From positions 35,287,489 to 35,351,488 of the forward strand of contig OY759224.1 in NCBI GenBank assembly GCA_963662175.1: DNA of 64,000 bases, in the 5' to 3' direction. The notes beneath the pieces are model-generated. The model was not told where the DNA came from and ran no database searches. It saw only the letters and a program-made list of their open reading frames with translations. Positions 53,900-63,655 of the stretch are shown piece after piece; the stretch's first letter is position 1; every line of letters starts with the position of its first letter. A program made the translations under genes and the position numbers. Origin of the DNA: Aradus depressus. Taxonomy: Eukaryota > Arthropoda > Insecta > Hemiptera > Aradidae.

Positions 53900-54580
53900 G
53901 CATAGATCCAGATGTGAATACAAATTTCTCTAAATTAACTCCTCGTAATTCCGTCAAAGTTATGTTTCTTATTATGTGAGCTACTGTCTCTCTTCACTAA
54001 CTGTTCTTCTTCTTTAGGAGGTGACAACAACCACTTTTTGTTTAATGTTTGCGCAGTAGCACCCTCTTTAAATATAAGTTTATCATATTTTAGGATTGCG
54101 AATTTCGCTTCTCTTCGAGCCTCAATAAGTTGCGACTGGAGATTCTTTCTAACTTCAATTACATTCTTCAGATAATCTTGCGAGATAAATCATTTGGTTC
54201 CTTTTAACCTAAACGTATTCTGCATGATTAGTAGTTTAGTTCGGAAGGTGATAAGTCCCAAGAGAATAGGCCTATTCTTCTTTTCATTCCTTCTTCCTAA
54301 ACGCCTCACACAATCTAAATCTCTCATTCAAGAGGTTGCAGACATAGTTCTCTTGTTCCCAATAACCAGAGAAATCCTTTAGCACCAAATGTAGTTAAAT
54401 TGTTCTTCCTCCATTCTCGATCCAAGTATTTTATATTAGTTTCGATTGTTTTAACTTTGCTATCAATAATATTTATATGTTCTTTTATATCTGCAACAGT
54501 TTTAGCTCTGATGTCTTCCATATCTTTCTTTAGTTCTAAGAGAAACGTTTTAAATTGCTTTATTATATCTAAATTCATTG
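53900..54580 (-). pseudogene. LINE ORF1 relic (coiled-coil protein)
   Basis: The first frame from 54578 reads FLLELKKDMEDIRAKTVADI and continues with heptad-like residues to REWRKNNL. After frame changes (about 54370-54150) other frames read RDLDCVRRLGRRNEKKNRPI and TFRLKGTK, typical of LINE ORF1 RNA-binding proteins. It lies upstream of the endonuclease relic on the same strand, so both are probably one element cut by a SINE. Confidence 0.55.
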
Positions 54581-54599
54581 TTAATTTGTTTATCTACAA

Positions 54600-55391
54600 T
54601 TATCTGTTTGTGTTGTTTATCTTATTTGTTTATCTACAATCTTTATCTGAGAAACGGTTTGCTATAAATCAAAACTCATTGTATCCAATAAATAAACGAA
54701 AAAAAAAAATGGTCGGTGAGTTAGCATCAATGTACTTGCCCAACTTGCATTATGAACTAAGTGTCCACTCTCTCCCTGAACCCAATTTACTGATTTGAAA
54801 ATCAACAGGTGTCTTCCAAGGGACTTCTCAATCATCACGTTAAACGTCGTCATACATCGATAGTTATTACAGTTTTTGAATCCCCGCCTCTCAGGTTGTA
54901 AATTGATAGATATAGTCCTTATTGGATTTTGGATTCACATATAAAATGATTGATGTATTTGCGTTGAGAAATCATAAATCATCATTGTTTTAATTGTTTT
55001 TTATGGCCAATATGCACGGAACATCAGACCAAGAGGAGAAAAAAATATATAAAAAAAATAAAATAAACGAGAGAATTGCCAAGAGTTTCTTAGTTGAAGT
55101 AAACAATGAACAGACGACTTACAATTTGTATACAAGAGCTAGTAAACAACGGACCGGTGTAGCTACCCCCTCCACTCAGCACTACTGTATAAAACCACAA
55201 ATCTTCCGCTTTAAATTTCAGTCAAACGGCTCGGTGAATTTTTTTGTAATTTCACTGTATTAAACCAACCTATTCACAAGATATAATGCAAAAATTGAGT
55301 TTCAGATCAGTCTAGAACACTATTTCATCAAGAAAACTACGAGAGACGAAGTTCACCCTACAAACTCTCACAGACGACAGCAAAACATATA
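54600..55391. other. Interval without a recognised gene
   Basis: An 89-codon plus-strand frame (54994-55263), rich in Lys and Asn, has no motif I know. I do not annotate it as a gene. Confidence 0.4.
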
Positions 55392-55643
55392 CCGTGTAAA
55401 CTCTATTTAACGCTACTCGATTTAACGACAAACTCCCTAAAACATCGAAATTACTTGAATCTGGTTGGTTTACCTTGTTGTCCATACAACGATACACTCT
55501 ATGTAGCATCACACCCACTCTAAATAACGACAACAATACGTCATTACTAAGCAATAAACAGTACTTTCAAGTTGCCCAAATTAATAAGAACTGCAGCTGT
55601 GTACGGTCTTTTGTTTGTTATTTTGTTGCTTTATTGTCTAGCA

Positions 55644-56295
55644 CATATGTGGGCAACAACCGGCCCGCTGTAAGATTTGGTCCGGCCCGCGAGACATTTT
55701 GAAAAACCCAATTTAAAAAAAAAACTCACTCCTAAAATCTAAATTTGAAGACGTGGAGTTGTGCGATTTCTACAAAAAATACCTAGAAGAAGACCATTTT
55801 CCGCAGCTTAGAAAATTCGCAAGAAGATTGATTTGTGCGTTTGGCAGTACTTATAAATGCGAACAGTTATTTTCAATTATGAAAGTTAATAAATCAAAAC
55901 ATCGTACAAGGCTCACTGAAGATAATTTGGAAAATTCTTTACGTCTTTGTATCAGTGGAATTAATCCAAACATCAATGGATTAGTTTCCCAAATTCAAGC
56001 TCAAGTGTCTCATTGATTTCGGTGTCGCTACTTAACTTTCGTAGTTTCTAATAATTTCAAATTTCACGATTTAATTATAATATTGTACCTATTTTTTTTC
56101 ATTTCATTTTGTTATTTTAATAAATTGTATTATAATAACATTGTCTTATTATTTCATGTCTGATATCTATCGCTAAAAATTATGAAAATGACTTTAAAGT
56201 CCGACGTTATTTTATTTTGAACCATCTACGCGGCCCGCGAACGTATTTGCACACTAAAGTTTGGCCCGCAACATGTCAAAGGTTGCCCATACATG
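55644..56295 (+). mobile_element. Internally deleted hAT transposon (652 bp)
   Basis: TIRs CATATGTGGGCAAC and GTTGCCCATACATG; the 8-bp target duplication GTCTAGCA lies at 55636-55643 and 56296-56303. Subterminal CGGCCCGC/GCGGCCCGCG blocks are typical of hAT elements. Only the 3' end of the transposase gene remains. Confidence 0.92.
55747..56016 (+). pseudogene. hAT transposase C-terminal dimerisation domain
   Basis: About 89 residues to the stop at 56014-56016. YKCEQLFSIMKVNKSKHRTR followed by LTEDNLENSLRL is the hAT dimerisation block and resembles the GTF2IRD2/ZBED-type branch. The zinc finger and the catalytic part (DDE) are deleted, so it is not an active transposase. The open frame, sharp TIRs and intact duplication suggest a fairly recent insertion mobilised by another copy. 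Confidence 0.88.
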
Positions 56296-56716
56296 GTCTA
56301 GCACGTATTAACTCGACGGTCGGCATCATACGTACCGAAGATTCTAAGATATTCGTTCTTTAGTTTGTTGTGATTACCTTGCACGTGTTTACATCCGCTG
56401 CTAGACTCTTTGTATAACCAAGTTGATCCCACAATATCCCAAGATATGAATAAAATAAATAAGAAAATACAATTAAAATACTGGAGCAGCAAAAAACGTC
56501 AGACAAAGATAACAGACTATACGCAATAAGCGTTATTATTTTATTATTTGTATCAATATTAATGTTTGTTGTTTTATAATATTATTATAATAGTAAAATA
56601 CTATTAAATGTAATGTAATATGCATTGATTTTTCTTCTCTTCATTTAACGACAACTCTCAATAACGCCATAAAATGCGCAGTCCCTTAAGTATCGTTATA
56701 TAGAGTTTACACTGTA

Positions 56717-57289
56717 TTTACCATTTTACTCTGGTTCATTTTTTATACGGCCAGCGACCTTGCACAAGGTCAAATGTGGTAATTTCGGTGAGGATTGTCG
56801 AATTAGAAAATAAGGAAATCCGATAATGTCCAATCGAAAGAATATGTCATATGCGGAAGTAGAAGTCTAGCTAAACAAACATTTAATTGTCAACAATAGA
56901 AAAATAAATGTTGGATATTTAGTTATTTTTATAACGTCCTTCGTCGCTATCTGCAGTTAAATGTTTCCTATTTCCCTGCCCTAAAACTGATTTATTTCTG
57001 TTATTTTTTCTTTATGCTTCACCCCTTCAACTAATTCTCGCTCTACTACCTAGAGGGTGGCCCCTGAAAGATGCTAAGAAAAAAAAAAAAAAAAAACTTA
57101 CAACACAGTTTTTTGGCGTTATGTCGACACTATTGTTGGGCTTTAATTTCTCAGTTAGTTAATTAATAAAAGTTGGGGATATGAATTATTTTCAATCCGC
57201 ATGAACAATTTTTTTTTTTTTTTGCGTTATTTACGATGCATATTAGCCATGAATCTTATAATGGTGTTTTACCTAATTATTTACGATAT
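56717..57289. other. AT-rich interval without recognised genes
   Basis: Only homopolymers (A18 at about 57079, T13 at about 57210) stand out. Confidence 0.45.
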
Positions 57290-57413
57290 CCATGGCCCCG
57301 TGAGGAAATTTTATCTATGAAATAAAACTCATTCCCGGACGGGATTCGAACCCGCAAACCATGGTGAGACCATGCGACCAAAGCTCTAGCCCGCACGGCC
57401 ACCATGGCTCCCG
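57290..57413 (-). repeat. tRNA-derived SINE, family A (copy 2)
   Basis: Inverted relative of 37116-37265 with the B box GGGTTCGAATCCC (57356-57344). It lacks about six bases in the anticodon-arm region found in copy 1 (GCGTAGGGCTTTGG versus GCTTTGG). The mismatch between copies argues against a tRNA gene. Confidence 0.7.
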
Positions 57414-57559
57414 GCATGAACGATTACTCATTCATCAAATAAAAATGAATGACAAACAGTCAATAATGTAAATTCAATCACATGTTTAGTCGAATCTTGT
57501 CGTCACTGTTTGTATGCCGGCTGATCCCCAACATTCCATAAATGTACTTTACACAACTT

Positions 57560-57615
57560 ATATTTCTAAGCTGAAGATCGCGGGTTCGAAACCCGGCCGA
57601 GGCCCTTAATTTTTT
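57560..57615 (+). repeat. SINE B head fragment
   Basis: GATCGCGGGTTCGAAACCCG followed by GCCGAGGCCCTTA corresponds to the B-box half of the SINE B head. Confidence 0.55.
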
Positions 57616-57914
57616 GACGTGAAAACATCTATTCGCTCGTTAAGCACAGTGATAGCCGGTCAAACATTCTTGTGTTACAAAATACCGTCAGATTTCAATC
57701 GATAATAACTACGAGACTAATAATGCGATAACAACGGTTGACGTCACAATGGATAGAGCATGTCTGTACGTGTTTGTTTTGCCTGTGACGTTATCGGACT
57801 AGTGTGGGCGCCGGCGGATGATTGTTGCGAATTAGCGTTGTGTAAAATTAGAAATTAGTGTAGCGTGATAACGCGTTTAGATAGGACGTTGATTCGGGTG
57901 TCATTGTAAAGAGC

Positions 57915-58166
57915 TTGAGGAGCACTACTAGGGCTCAAAGTGAAACAATAAAAATATTCGCCGAAATATACGTAAACATCGGTATTAAATTGAAAATTGC
58001 AAAAAAATTAAAGATGTCGTCTCAAATGAATCGTAAATATGCGCGGAATTATAGAAAACGCAAATCAGAGGAAAGCTCGCATCAAAAGGAATTTAAAAAA
58101 CCTAAAAAGTCTAGTGCCGAGCAAATGCAAGAGCTACGGCAGCATCGAAAAGAAAATGAAAAATGA
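57915..58166 (+). CDS. Short basic ORF, possible transposon N-terminus
   Basis: 83 residues, very basic and rich in Lys/Glu/Gln. Two similar blocks, NRKYARNYRKRKSEES and SAEQMQELRQHRKENEK, recall the repeated 'AERMREYRxRKK' segments at the start of some arthropod transposon proteins. The start at 57915 is one option; Met at 58014 or 58026 is equally good. A SINE body follows just after the stop. A GC-richer leader (57730-57910) lies upstream. The function is unknown and it may not be a gene. Confidence 0.3.
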   Translation: MRSTTRAQSETIKIFAEIYVNIGIKLKIAKKLKMSSQMNRKYARNYRKRKSEESSHQKEFKKPKKSSAEQMQELRQHRKENEK

Positions 58167-58238
58167 TTTTATCCCGACGTTTTCACTGAAAATCCTCGGC
58201 GTGTGCCTTGACTATGCCTTAATGTTATTTTTAACCGG

Positions 58239-58455
58239 CAGGTGAAAAACCTAGAGCATGCCTTCCTTCGGATGGGACGTTAAGCAATGGTCAGTTCGAT
58301 GTCAGTTACTAGATCCCTACTCTTGGTAACTAAACCTGGGTAGACAAAATTTAAGTGTCCCACTGTAGAGTCGGGGTCATGTCCACCAGGCGAGGAAAGA
58401 GTGCTTCGGTAGTGACCTTGTAGCTAAAGTCCGGATATGAGTCATAATAACTATC
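58239..58455 (+). repeat. SINE family B body (copy 2, head missing)
   Basis: It contains CCTTCCTTCGGATGGGACGT, AAACCTGGGTAGACAAAATT, CATGTCCACCAGGCGAGGAA and TCCGGATATGAGTCATAATA. It retains the middle section (AGTAACTGACATC side) that links SINE B to the satellite. Confidence 0.75.
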
Positions 58456-58479
58456 TAACAACTAGGAATTAATAAAACA

Positions 58480-58740
58480 GCTGGTGAACATTTCAAGAAC
58501 CTTGGGATTGCTAGTACATAACTCAAAAAGAAAGTGTTACCTTACAAAATTTCTAAAATTGAAAATGATTCACAGAAAACTAATAAGGGAAAGACAGATA
58601 AATCTGGGAATAAGATAATCATCCCGGGTCTTGAAGAAAAGCTTATGTAGGAAGTAACTCAGAGAGAGAAAAAATATTCCTGTAAGCATAGGGTCACAAA
58701 TCCCATTTCTTCAGTAATTAAAAAAACAATATTGATCTTA
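58480..58740 (+). pseudogene. Possible DNA-transposase N-terminus relic
   Basis: One frame reads LGIAST, a stop, later KSGNKIIIPGLEEKLM, a stop, then EVTQREKKYS. This loosely resembles the helix-turn-helix region of pogo-type transposases (short HTH, then a PxLExxLxE segment). Two stops and weak similarity keep it tentative. 58741-59267 shows nothing else. Confidence 0.2.
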
Positions 58741-59267
58741 TTCTAGCCCCTGAAATCGCAAAGGTAAATATCCTCTCCTTCTAGAAAGCCCTCGAAATTA
58801 GCTTTCGAATCTAATCCCCTTGTTATCTCTGAAGGTAAGAATAGTCAAGGAGCTACAGTTCCAAACTTTTCCAAATTGTATTAAATCTACGAAGGCGATA
58901 AAGTAGGGTGACAGGGGTTACTGTCCTTGGTAGAGTTTGTTATGCAAGCAGTCTGTTATTTTTTCCACAACCGTAACATATTGTTGCTTAAATTGAAAAA
59001 TAACAGATTCCCTAACAGGAAAGCAGATTAATAGATTATGTATTTCATCTATTGAAATAATCTGTTAACCTCTATACTCACCGACCTGATAGCTGCTTTG
59101 AGCGATATAAAAAAAAACAACATCAATATAGAGACTATTTTGTTGCCAAGGCCAATAAACAGTTATTCTGCTACTTGCGTTATTTACCATGTTTATATGA
59201 AACTATTGAGTGAACAAACTGCTTGAGATGATTTAATTTAAACTATCACATGGTCGGCACTATATCT

Positions 59268-59420
59268 ATCATATGATACACTTTAGTATCTATTCAGAAA
59301 TGTTCTCGGTTCAATATGCCAAATAAACTGGAATGAAAAACATTTTGTGAACGAAGGCTTTATTTGGCATATTGAAACGAGAACAATTCTGAATAGATAT
59401 ATGAAGGTGTATCATATGAT
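59268..59420. repeat. Hairpin element, ~60-bp arms
   Basis: ATCATATGATACACTTTAGT (59268) pairs with sequence ending ATCATATGAT at 59420; the inner parts TTCAATATGCCAAATAAA and TTTATTTGGCATATTGAA pair around a ~31-base loop. It lies about 630 bases upstream of the first gamma-tubulin ATG. Confidence 0.85.
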
Positions 59421-60053
59421 ACTGCTTCCGAAATCTAAGCGAATTATGTAGTTTGAAAATGTGATTGTTCCCCCCCCCCCTCCTCCCGTCTGCTACTTAA
59501 TCTATTAGTTTTGTCAGCATGGTTGATTGCCATTTCACTTTTCATAGTGTATCAGAACAAGACATTGTAATTTATTTGCAATTATTCATAAATTTTTAAA
59601 ACATTTACTAAGAAAACAATAGGAACTTATACAATTTATATTTTTAACTATTTTGAAATTTTATAGCTTAAATTCCCCATATAATTCTTTAAACAGTAAA
59701 ATCGACTTAGAAAGTCAATAATAGGTACATTATTTCTTTCTAATATGTTACTTAAATTTTCAAATAAAATGGTACAATTTTTGGCCTACCAAGTTTATCT
59801 GGTAAATTAAAAATACTACAGCAAATACAATCTTTTTAAGAAATAGGGAAAGTAAGAGCCAACATGCAGAGTAGAAAATTTTGTTTACACAGATTTTACT
59901 TATTCTGTGGACAATGGATAACCTGTTGACATTTTGGCGGCTAAGTTTTGTTTACCATGGCGAGGTGAAATGCAGGTAACTACCCTTGATTGTTAGGTAA
60001 ATGGACGTTATTATTTAGTTTCATTCATATTATTTGAAACATATATATTGATT
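59421..60053 (+). promoter_or_regulatory. Region upstream of gamma-tubulin
   Basis: No ORF. GAAATGCAG/GTAACT at about 59973 could be the donor of an untranslated first exon. No clear TATA box can be assigned. A run of 12 C residues lies at 59470-59481. Confidence 0.25.
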
Positions 60054-60102
60054 ATGCCCTGTGAGATAATAACGTTACAGCTTGGACAGTGTGGAAATCA
60101 AG
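60054..60102 (+). CDS. Gamma-tubulin alternative first coding exon 1a
   Basis: It encodes [16 protein letters not shown] and ends CAAG with donor GTAAAG (GT at 60103-60104), phase 1. Splicing to 60618 would give Val at residue 17. GQCGNQ is the first GTP-binding loop of tubulins. Every codon difference from exon 1b is synonymous. Confidence 0.8.
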
Positions 60103-62152
60103 GTAAAGAATGACAATTAACTATGGTAACATGTCTTATTTATCAACTATTCTGCTTTATTTTGCCAAACAGTTTTTAAAGGTAATTACGATTTGAGTAA
60201 GTTTTTCATAGCATAAGGACAATATTTGAAATTATTTAATGCTTTTAGTCTATTGATTGTTTTATAGTTGGTATTCTTGTTTTTCACGGTTGTATCTTGA
60301 TAACAAGTTAAAATAAGCCTAACTTTATACTTTAATGATGTGATCTTTAGAATATAACTCTTTCTTTGTTCTCTTTATCGGAATGCCTTGTGAAATTATA
60401 ACTTTGCAGCTCGGCCAGTGTGGCAATCAAAGTAAGAAATCTGTCCTAACCTTCGAGCCATTTGTTCGTTTATCAGTAATTGGTTATCTTATGTTATTTA
60501 CTAATATTTTTGTTAGTCTCTCATATTTGATTATGTTTCTGTTATAAGACCGTATTATTCTTTTATTTACTTTTTTTTACGTTACCTGTTTTTATTTTGT
60601 TAAATCATTACTTTCAGTTGGATTTGAATTTTGGAAGAAATTGTGCTCTGAACATGGCATTAGTCCTGATGGCATTTTGGAACAGTATGCTACCGAAGGA
60701 ACCGACAGAAAAGATGTTTTCTTTTATCAGGTTATCATCCATACTTGCATTTGTATTTTAAGCCTTTGTTCTTAAGTAAACTTAAGTTTTTAATGTAGTC
60801 TATCCACATTTTCAATTTAGTCTACTCTAAAAGTGGCATTCATCTGATTTTCTTCGATATTTAGCTGTGAAATGCCTAATTCTTATTGTATTAATTGCTT
60901 ATATTTACATTAGTTTTATTGATATAGGCAGACGATGAACACTACATACCGAGGTCTGTTCTACTCGACTTGGAACCTAGAGTTATTCAAGCCATCAAAA
61001 ACTCACAATATGCAAAAGTATGTATGCATTTTTATTTATATTTTAATAACTAATTCTCTAACTCCTGATCCCAAAAATGAAAAGGAAGTTCTTATCTCTC
61101 TGTGTGTTGATGTCAGGTAAACGAGGCTTTACTCAAAAATCAAACCTTTGAAAAATGAGTTGAATATTTAGCTTCTGCCACAAATATTGTAATAAAGGAA
61201 GTTTTGACTAAGTATTCTGCAACAATATCTATTTGAAGTTTCATAAATTTCCTGATTGGATTTCTGAATGAAGTTGACTGTTTAAAAAAGTATTGCATCT
61301 CTTTATAAAAAAATTGCATCCCATTAAACTCATTGAAAAATTTAGAAACATTCATTTTTTTTTTTAATAGAGGAGTTCGAAGTTTTTTATTATATCGTTT
61401 CGAATATTTTATTGGGGTTTCAACGGGTAGGAATCGAATCCAAAAAAACTAAAATAGGAATTAGTGAAATATTCGAAACGATCGTCGACAAAAAAACTTC
61501 TTTTCTTTTAGGTCTTTTACAGAAACACAAACCCATCTCTACCTTTGAAAGCGAATTCTCATTAATTTTTATGTGAATCTATGGAAATCAGCATAGCCGC
61601 TATCAGGTTCGTAACCTCCTCCGTATTTCCATCAAACGATGTACCCTTGAACACGATTTTTAATCGTGTTCAGTTCAGCTGATTGACGACTTTATAATAT
61701 TCAATTAATTATGAATTTTTTCTCTTTTTATTTCCTCAGCCATTTGAAGTATAGCGGAAGTTATGTAATCGGTCAGAAATTCGATTTTCAGTTTTGAACC
61801 TATGTAAGGAAACTATTGATTTTTAGCCAACATAGTCGACTAGTTTTAGAGAGAGAGCGAAAACTTAATATGTGCTGGGGAAGTACAATGCAGGTGATTC
61901 ACTGACTACTTTTTTCCTCATTTTTCCTTCGCATCACGTTTTATTAATTTTTTTATCGGTATCGTGTGAAACCAATCTAACTTATTTTTTCCCCTTACTT
62001 TTCAGCTGTACAATCCAGAGAATATCTACTTATCAAAAGACGGGGGTGGGGCTGGCAACAACTGGGCCTCCGGCTACTCACAGGGAGAGAAACTTCAGGA
62101 AGAAATATTCGATATAATCGAGAGGGAAGCGGAGAATAGCGACAGTCTGGAG
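60054..62152 (+). CDS. Gamma-tubulin gene, 5' part (133 of ~455 residues)
   Basis: Gamma-tubulin nucleates microtubules as part of ring complexes at centrosomes and spindles and is essential in animals. Four exons joined in phase give 133 residues with no stop and all splice sites GT/AG. The sequence matches the known N-terminal half of the GTPase domain: [24 protein letters not shown], and [20 protein letters not shown]. The 988-bp intron before exon 4 has a hairpin, and the intron after exon 4 holds SINE and Penelope-like pieces. It is the only confident host gene here. Alternative first exons are described separately. I leave the symbol blank because insects can carry more than one gamma-tubulin gene. 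Confidence 0.93.
60383..60431 (+). CDS. Gamma-tubulin alternative first coding exon 1b
   Basis: It encodes the same [16 protein letters not shown] and ends CAAA with donor GTAAGAAA (GT at 60432-60433), phase 1. Splicing to 60618 gives Ile at residue 17, the residue I know from this position in animal gamma-tubulins. ATTTTTAG-like acceptor text upstream (near 60350) would let a 5' leader exon join here. Confidence 0.85.
60618..60730 (+). CDS. Gamma-tubulin exon 2
   Basis: Acceptor TTTCAG at 60612-60617, donor GT at 60731. It encodes residues 17-54, including [20 protein letters not shown] and [14 protein letters not shown], and ends in phase 0. Confidence 0.93.
60928..61017 (+). CDS. Gamma-tubulin exon 3
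   Basis: Acceptor ATATAG, donor GTATGT at 61018. 30 codons: [20 protein letters not shown] then [10 protein letters not shown]. Phase 0 at both ends. Confidence 0.93.
61380..61500. repeat. Imperfect hairpin in gamma-tubulin intron 3
   Basis: GAAGTTTTTTATTATATCGT and TTTCGAATATTTTATT pair imperfectly with AAATATTCGAAACGATCGTC and AAAAAAACTTC across about 65 bases. Probably a MITE remnant. The rest of 61018-62005 has no feature. Confidence 0.5.
62006..62152 (+). CDS. Gamma-tubulin exon 4
   Basis: Acceptor TTTTCAG, donor GTAAGT at 62153. 49 codons starting [20 protein letters not shown] (GTP-binding loop AGNNWA) and ending EAENSDSLE. The next expected segment (GF-x-LCHSIAGGTGSG) is not found before 64000, so the following intron must pass the window end. 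Confidence 0.93.
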
Positions 62153-62498
62153 GTAAGTTGACCCTGTATTCTGCAGTATCTACTTTATAGTAACTAATAG
62201 ACTTCATCAGAAGAAGAAGAAAAGTGCCTTTATTTACCATTTAATTAATTCTTGGTGTAGTCTCTGCTGGAGGCTGGGAATGGATAGCTCCAGAATCTTG
62301 GATTGTTGTTTCTCTCTCTCTCTCCACATATTGTCATGCGTGTCTTGTATCAGCCCTAGTCGTATTTCAGGATACCCCGTTCGCGGTATTCTTGGAGCCT
62401 GAGGTCCATAAAAACAGTATGGGGAAGTATTGCTATTAGGTCGTAACGTCTTCGTGTTCTCAAACTATTGTCATGCCGATATGAATGAAAGTAAAATT

Positions 62499-62778
62499 AA
62501 AAAGATGATAAATAAAGCACGTTTTTATTGAACAGTTATATTGTTTAAATCCACATACATGTACATAAATGTGTATGTATGTGGGATAGTGAGGAGGACC
62601 CCTCTTAACCCAGGTACTCTTAAGTTAATATAAATATGTCTGCCAGCTCTTATCTCCATTATTGTTGAACCTTGTGACGATGGCGTAATCCGAAACCGGT
62701 ACGGTACACATTTATGTATATGTTTGTGGAATTAGACAATATGAGTGTTCAATAAAAAAAGTGCTTTATCATCTTTTT
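62499..62778 (+). repeat. Penelope-LTR-like unit with 73-bp inverted ends
   Basis: AAAAAGATGATAAATAAAGC at 62499 pairs with GTGCTTTATCATCTTTTT at 62761-62778. The arms extend about 73 bases each (62499-62573, 62706-62778). The middle carries the core TGACGATGGCGTAATCCGAAAC (62674-62695). The right half matches, inverted, the sequence next to PLE1 at 27845-27960. It lies in the intron after gamma-tubulin exon 4. Confidence 0.75.
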
Positions 62779-62907
62779 CACTTTATTTATTAGTATTTCC
62801 ACTATATCGGACACAAAACACAAAAAAATATATTCGGACACTATATGAAAGTATTGTTCATCAACCACAAGAGTTTAAAAATAAATGAAACAATTATTTT
62901 GAACCAC

Positions 62908-63100
62908 AGAGCATGCCGTCCTACGGATGGGATGTTAAGGGATCGTCCCAAGCCTATGCCATGTCAGATACTTTTCAAAGACTCACATTCTAATGGAGTT
63001 AAACCGGATTAGGCAAAATTTAGGACAGTCACAGTTTAGCAATTCAATTAGCGCTCTAACAGTATGTGATAAGACCTCAAAGTTGAAGCCCAGGCAAGTT
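62908..63100 (+). repeat. SINE family B body (copy 3, diverged)
   Basis: GAGCATGCCGTCCTACGGAT, GGATTAGGCAAAATTTAGGA and TTGAAGCCCAGGCAAG follow the order of the SINE B body. The head is missing and it ends in an A-run at 63102-63110. 63101-63308 has nothing else. Confidence 0.7.
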
Positions 63101-63308
63101 ACAAAAAAAAAAGAAGAATCACAATTATAATTTATACACAAACATAAAAATGAAATGTGAACACTAAAACAGAAACTTAAATATGAGCTCTAAGAGCACT
63201 ATGGGAAGAGATTTTTGTGGGGGAAGTCTTATAAGCTTGCATTATTTGATATTGAAATAACAGGGAAGTTGATATAAATATCTTGAAAGAATGCACAAAT
63301 AGTCAGGT

Positions 63309-63655
63309 ATAGGTTAGGTTAGGTTTTATGACTCATGCCCGGGCTTTAACAACGAGGTCATATCGCCTACTACCAAAGCGCTCTTTCGTCACTCTGGTGG
63401 ACATGAGCCCGACTCTATTGTGGTAGTCCTAAATTTTGCCTACCCTAAATTTTTTATTCACCTAGGGTAGGGGTCTTTAACGAGTACCTGACATCGTACA
63501 GGCTCGGGACCATCGCTTAACGTCCCATCCGAAGGACGCCGTGCGTAAGTTTATTTTACCCCCCAGATAAAATAAACTAAGGGCCTCGGTCGGGTTACGA
63601 ACCCACGACCTTGAGCTCAGAAGTCAAGCACGCATACCACTGAGCTACCGGCGCC
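63309..63655 (-). repeat. tRNA-derived SINE, family B (most complete copy)
   Basis: Minus strand: head GGCGCCGGTAGCTCAGTGGT (from 63655), B box GGGTTCGTAACCC (63606-63594), then AGTTTATTTTATCTGG, a body with GGCGTCCTTCGGATGGGACG, and the tail TTTTATGACTC-side followed by (CCTAA)n (AACCTAACCTAACCTAT at 63322-63308). This is the reference copy used to trace the satellite. Pol III would transcribe it from the internal A and B boxes. Confidence 0.85.

Larger units (their letters stand above)
55392..56714. mobile_element. Pogo/Tigger-like nonautonomous element with nested hAT
   Basis: The ends CCGTGTAAACTCTATTTAAC (55392) and, reversed, CAGTGTAAACTCTATATAAC (56714) are inverted repeats flanked by TA at 55390-55391 and 56715-56716. 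Both TIRs contain GTGTAAACTCTAT and then TTAACG or ATAACG, resembling Tigger termini. Internal repeats such as ATTTAACGACAA are present. No transposase is readable. The hAT insert (55644-56295) and its 8-bp duplication lie inside, so the Tigger-like element is older. Confidence 0.65.

Noticed and set aside
61872..62117. 81-codon plus-strand ORF and its minus-strand partner over gamma-tubulin exon 4
   Set aside because: They are out of frame with the conserved exon and run into the intron.
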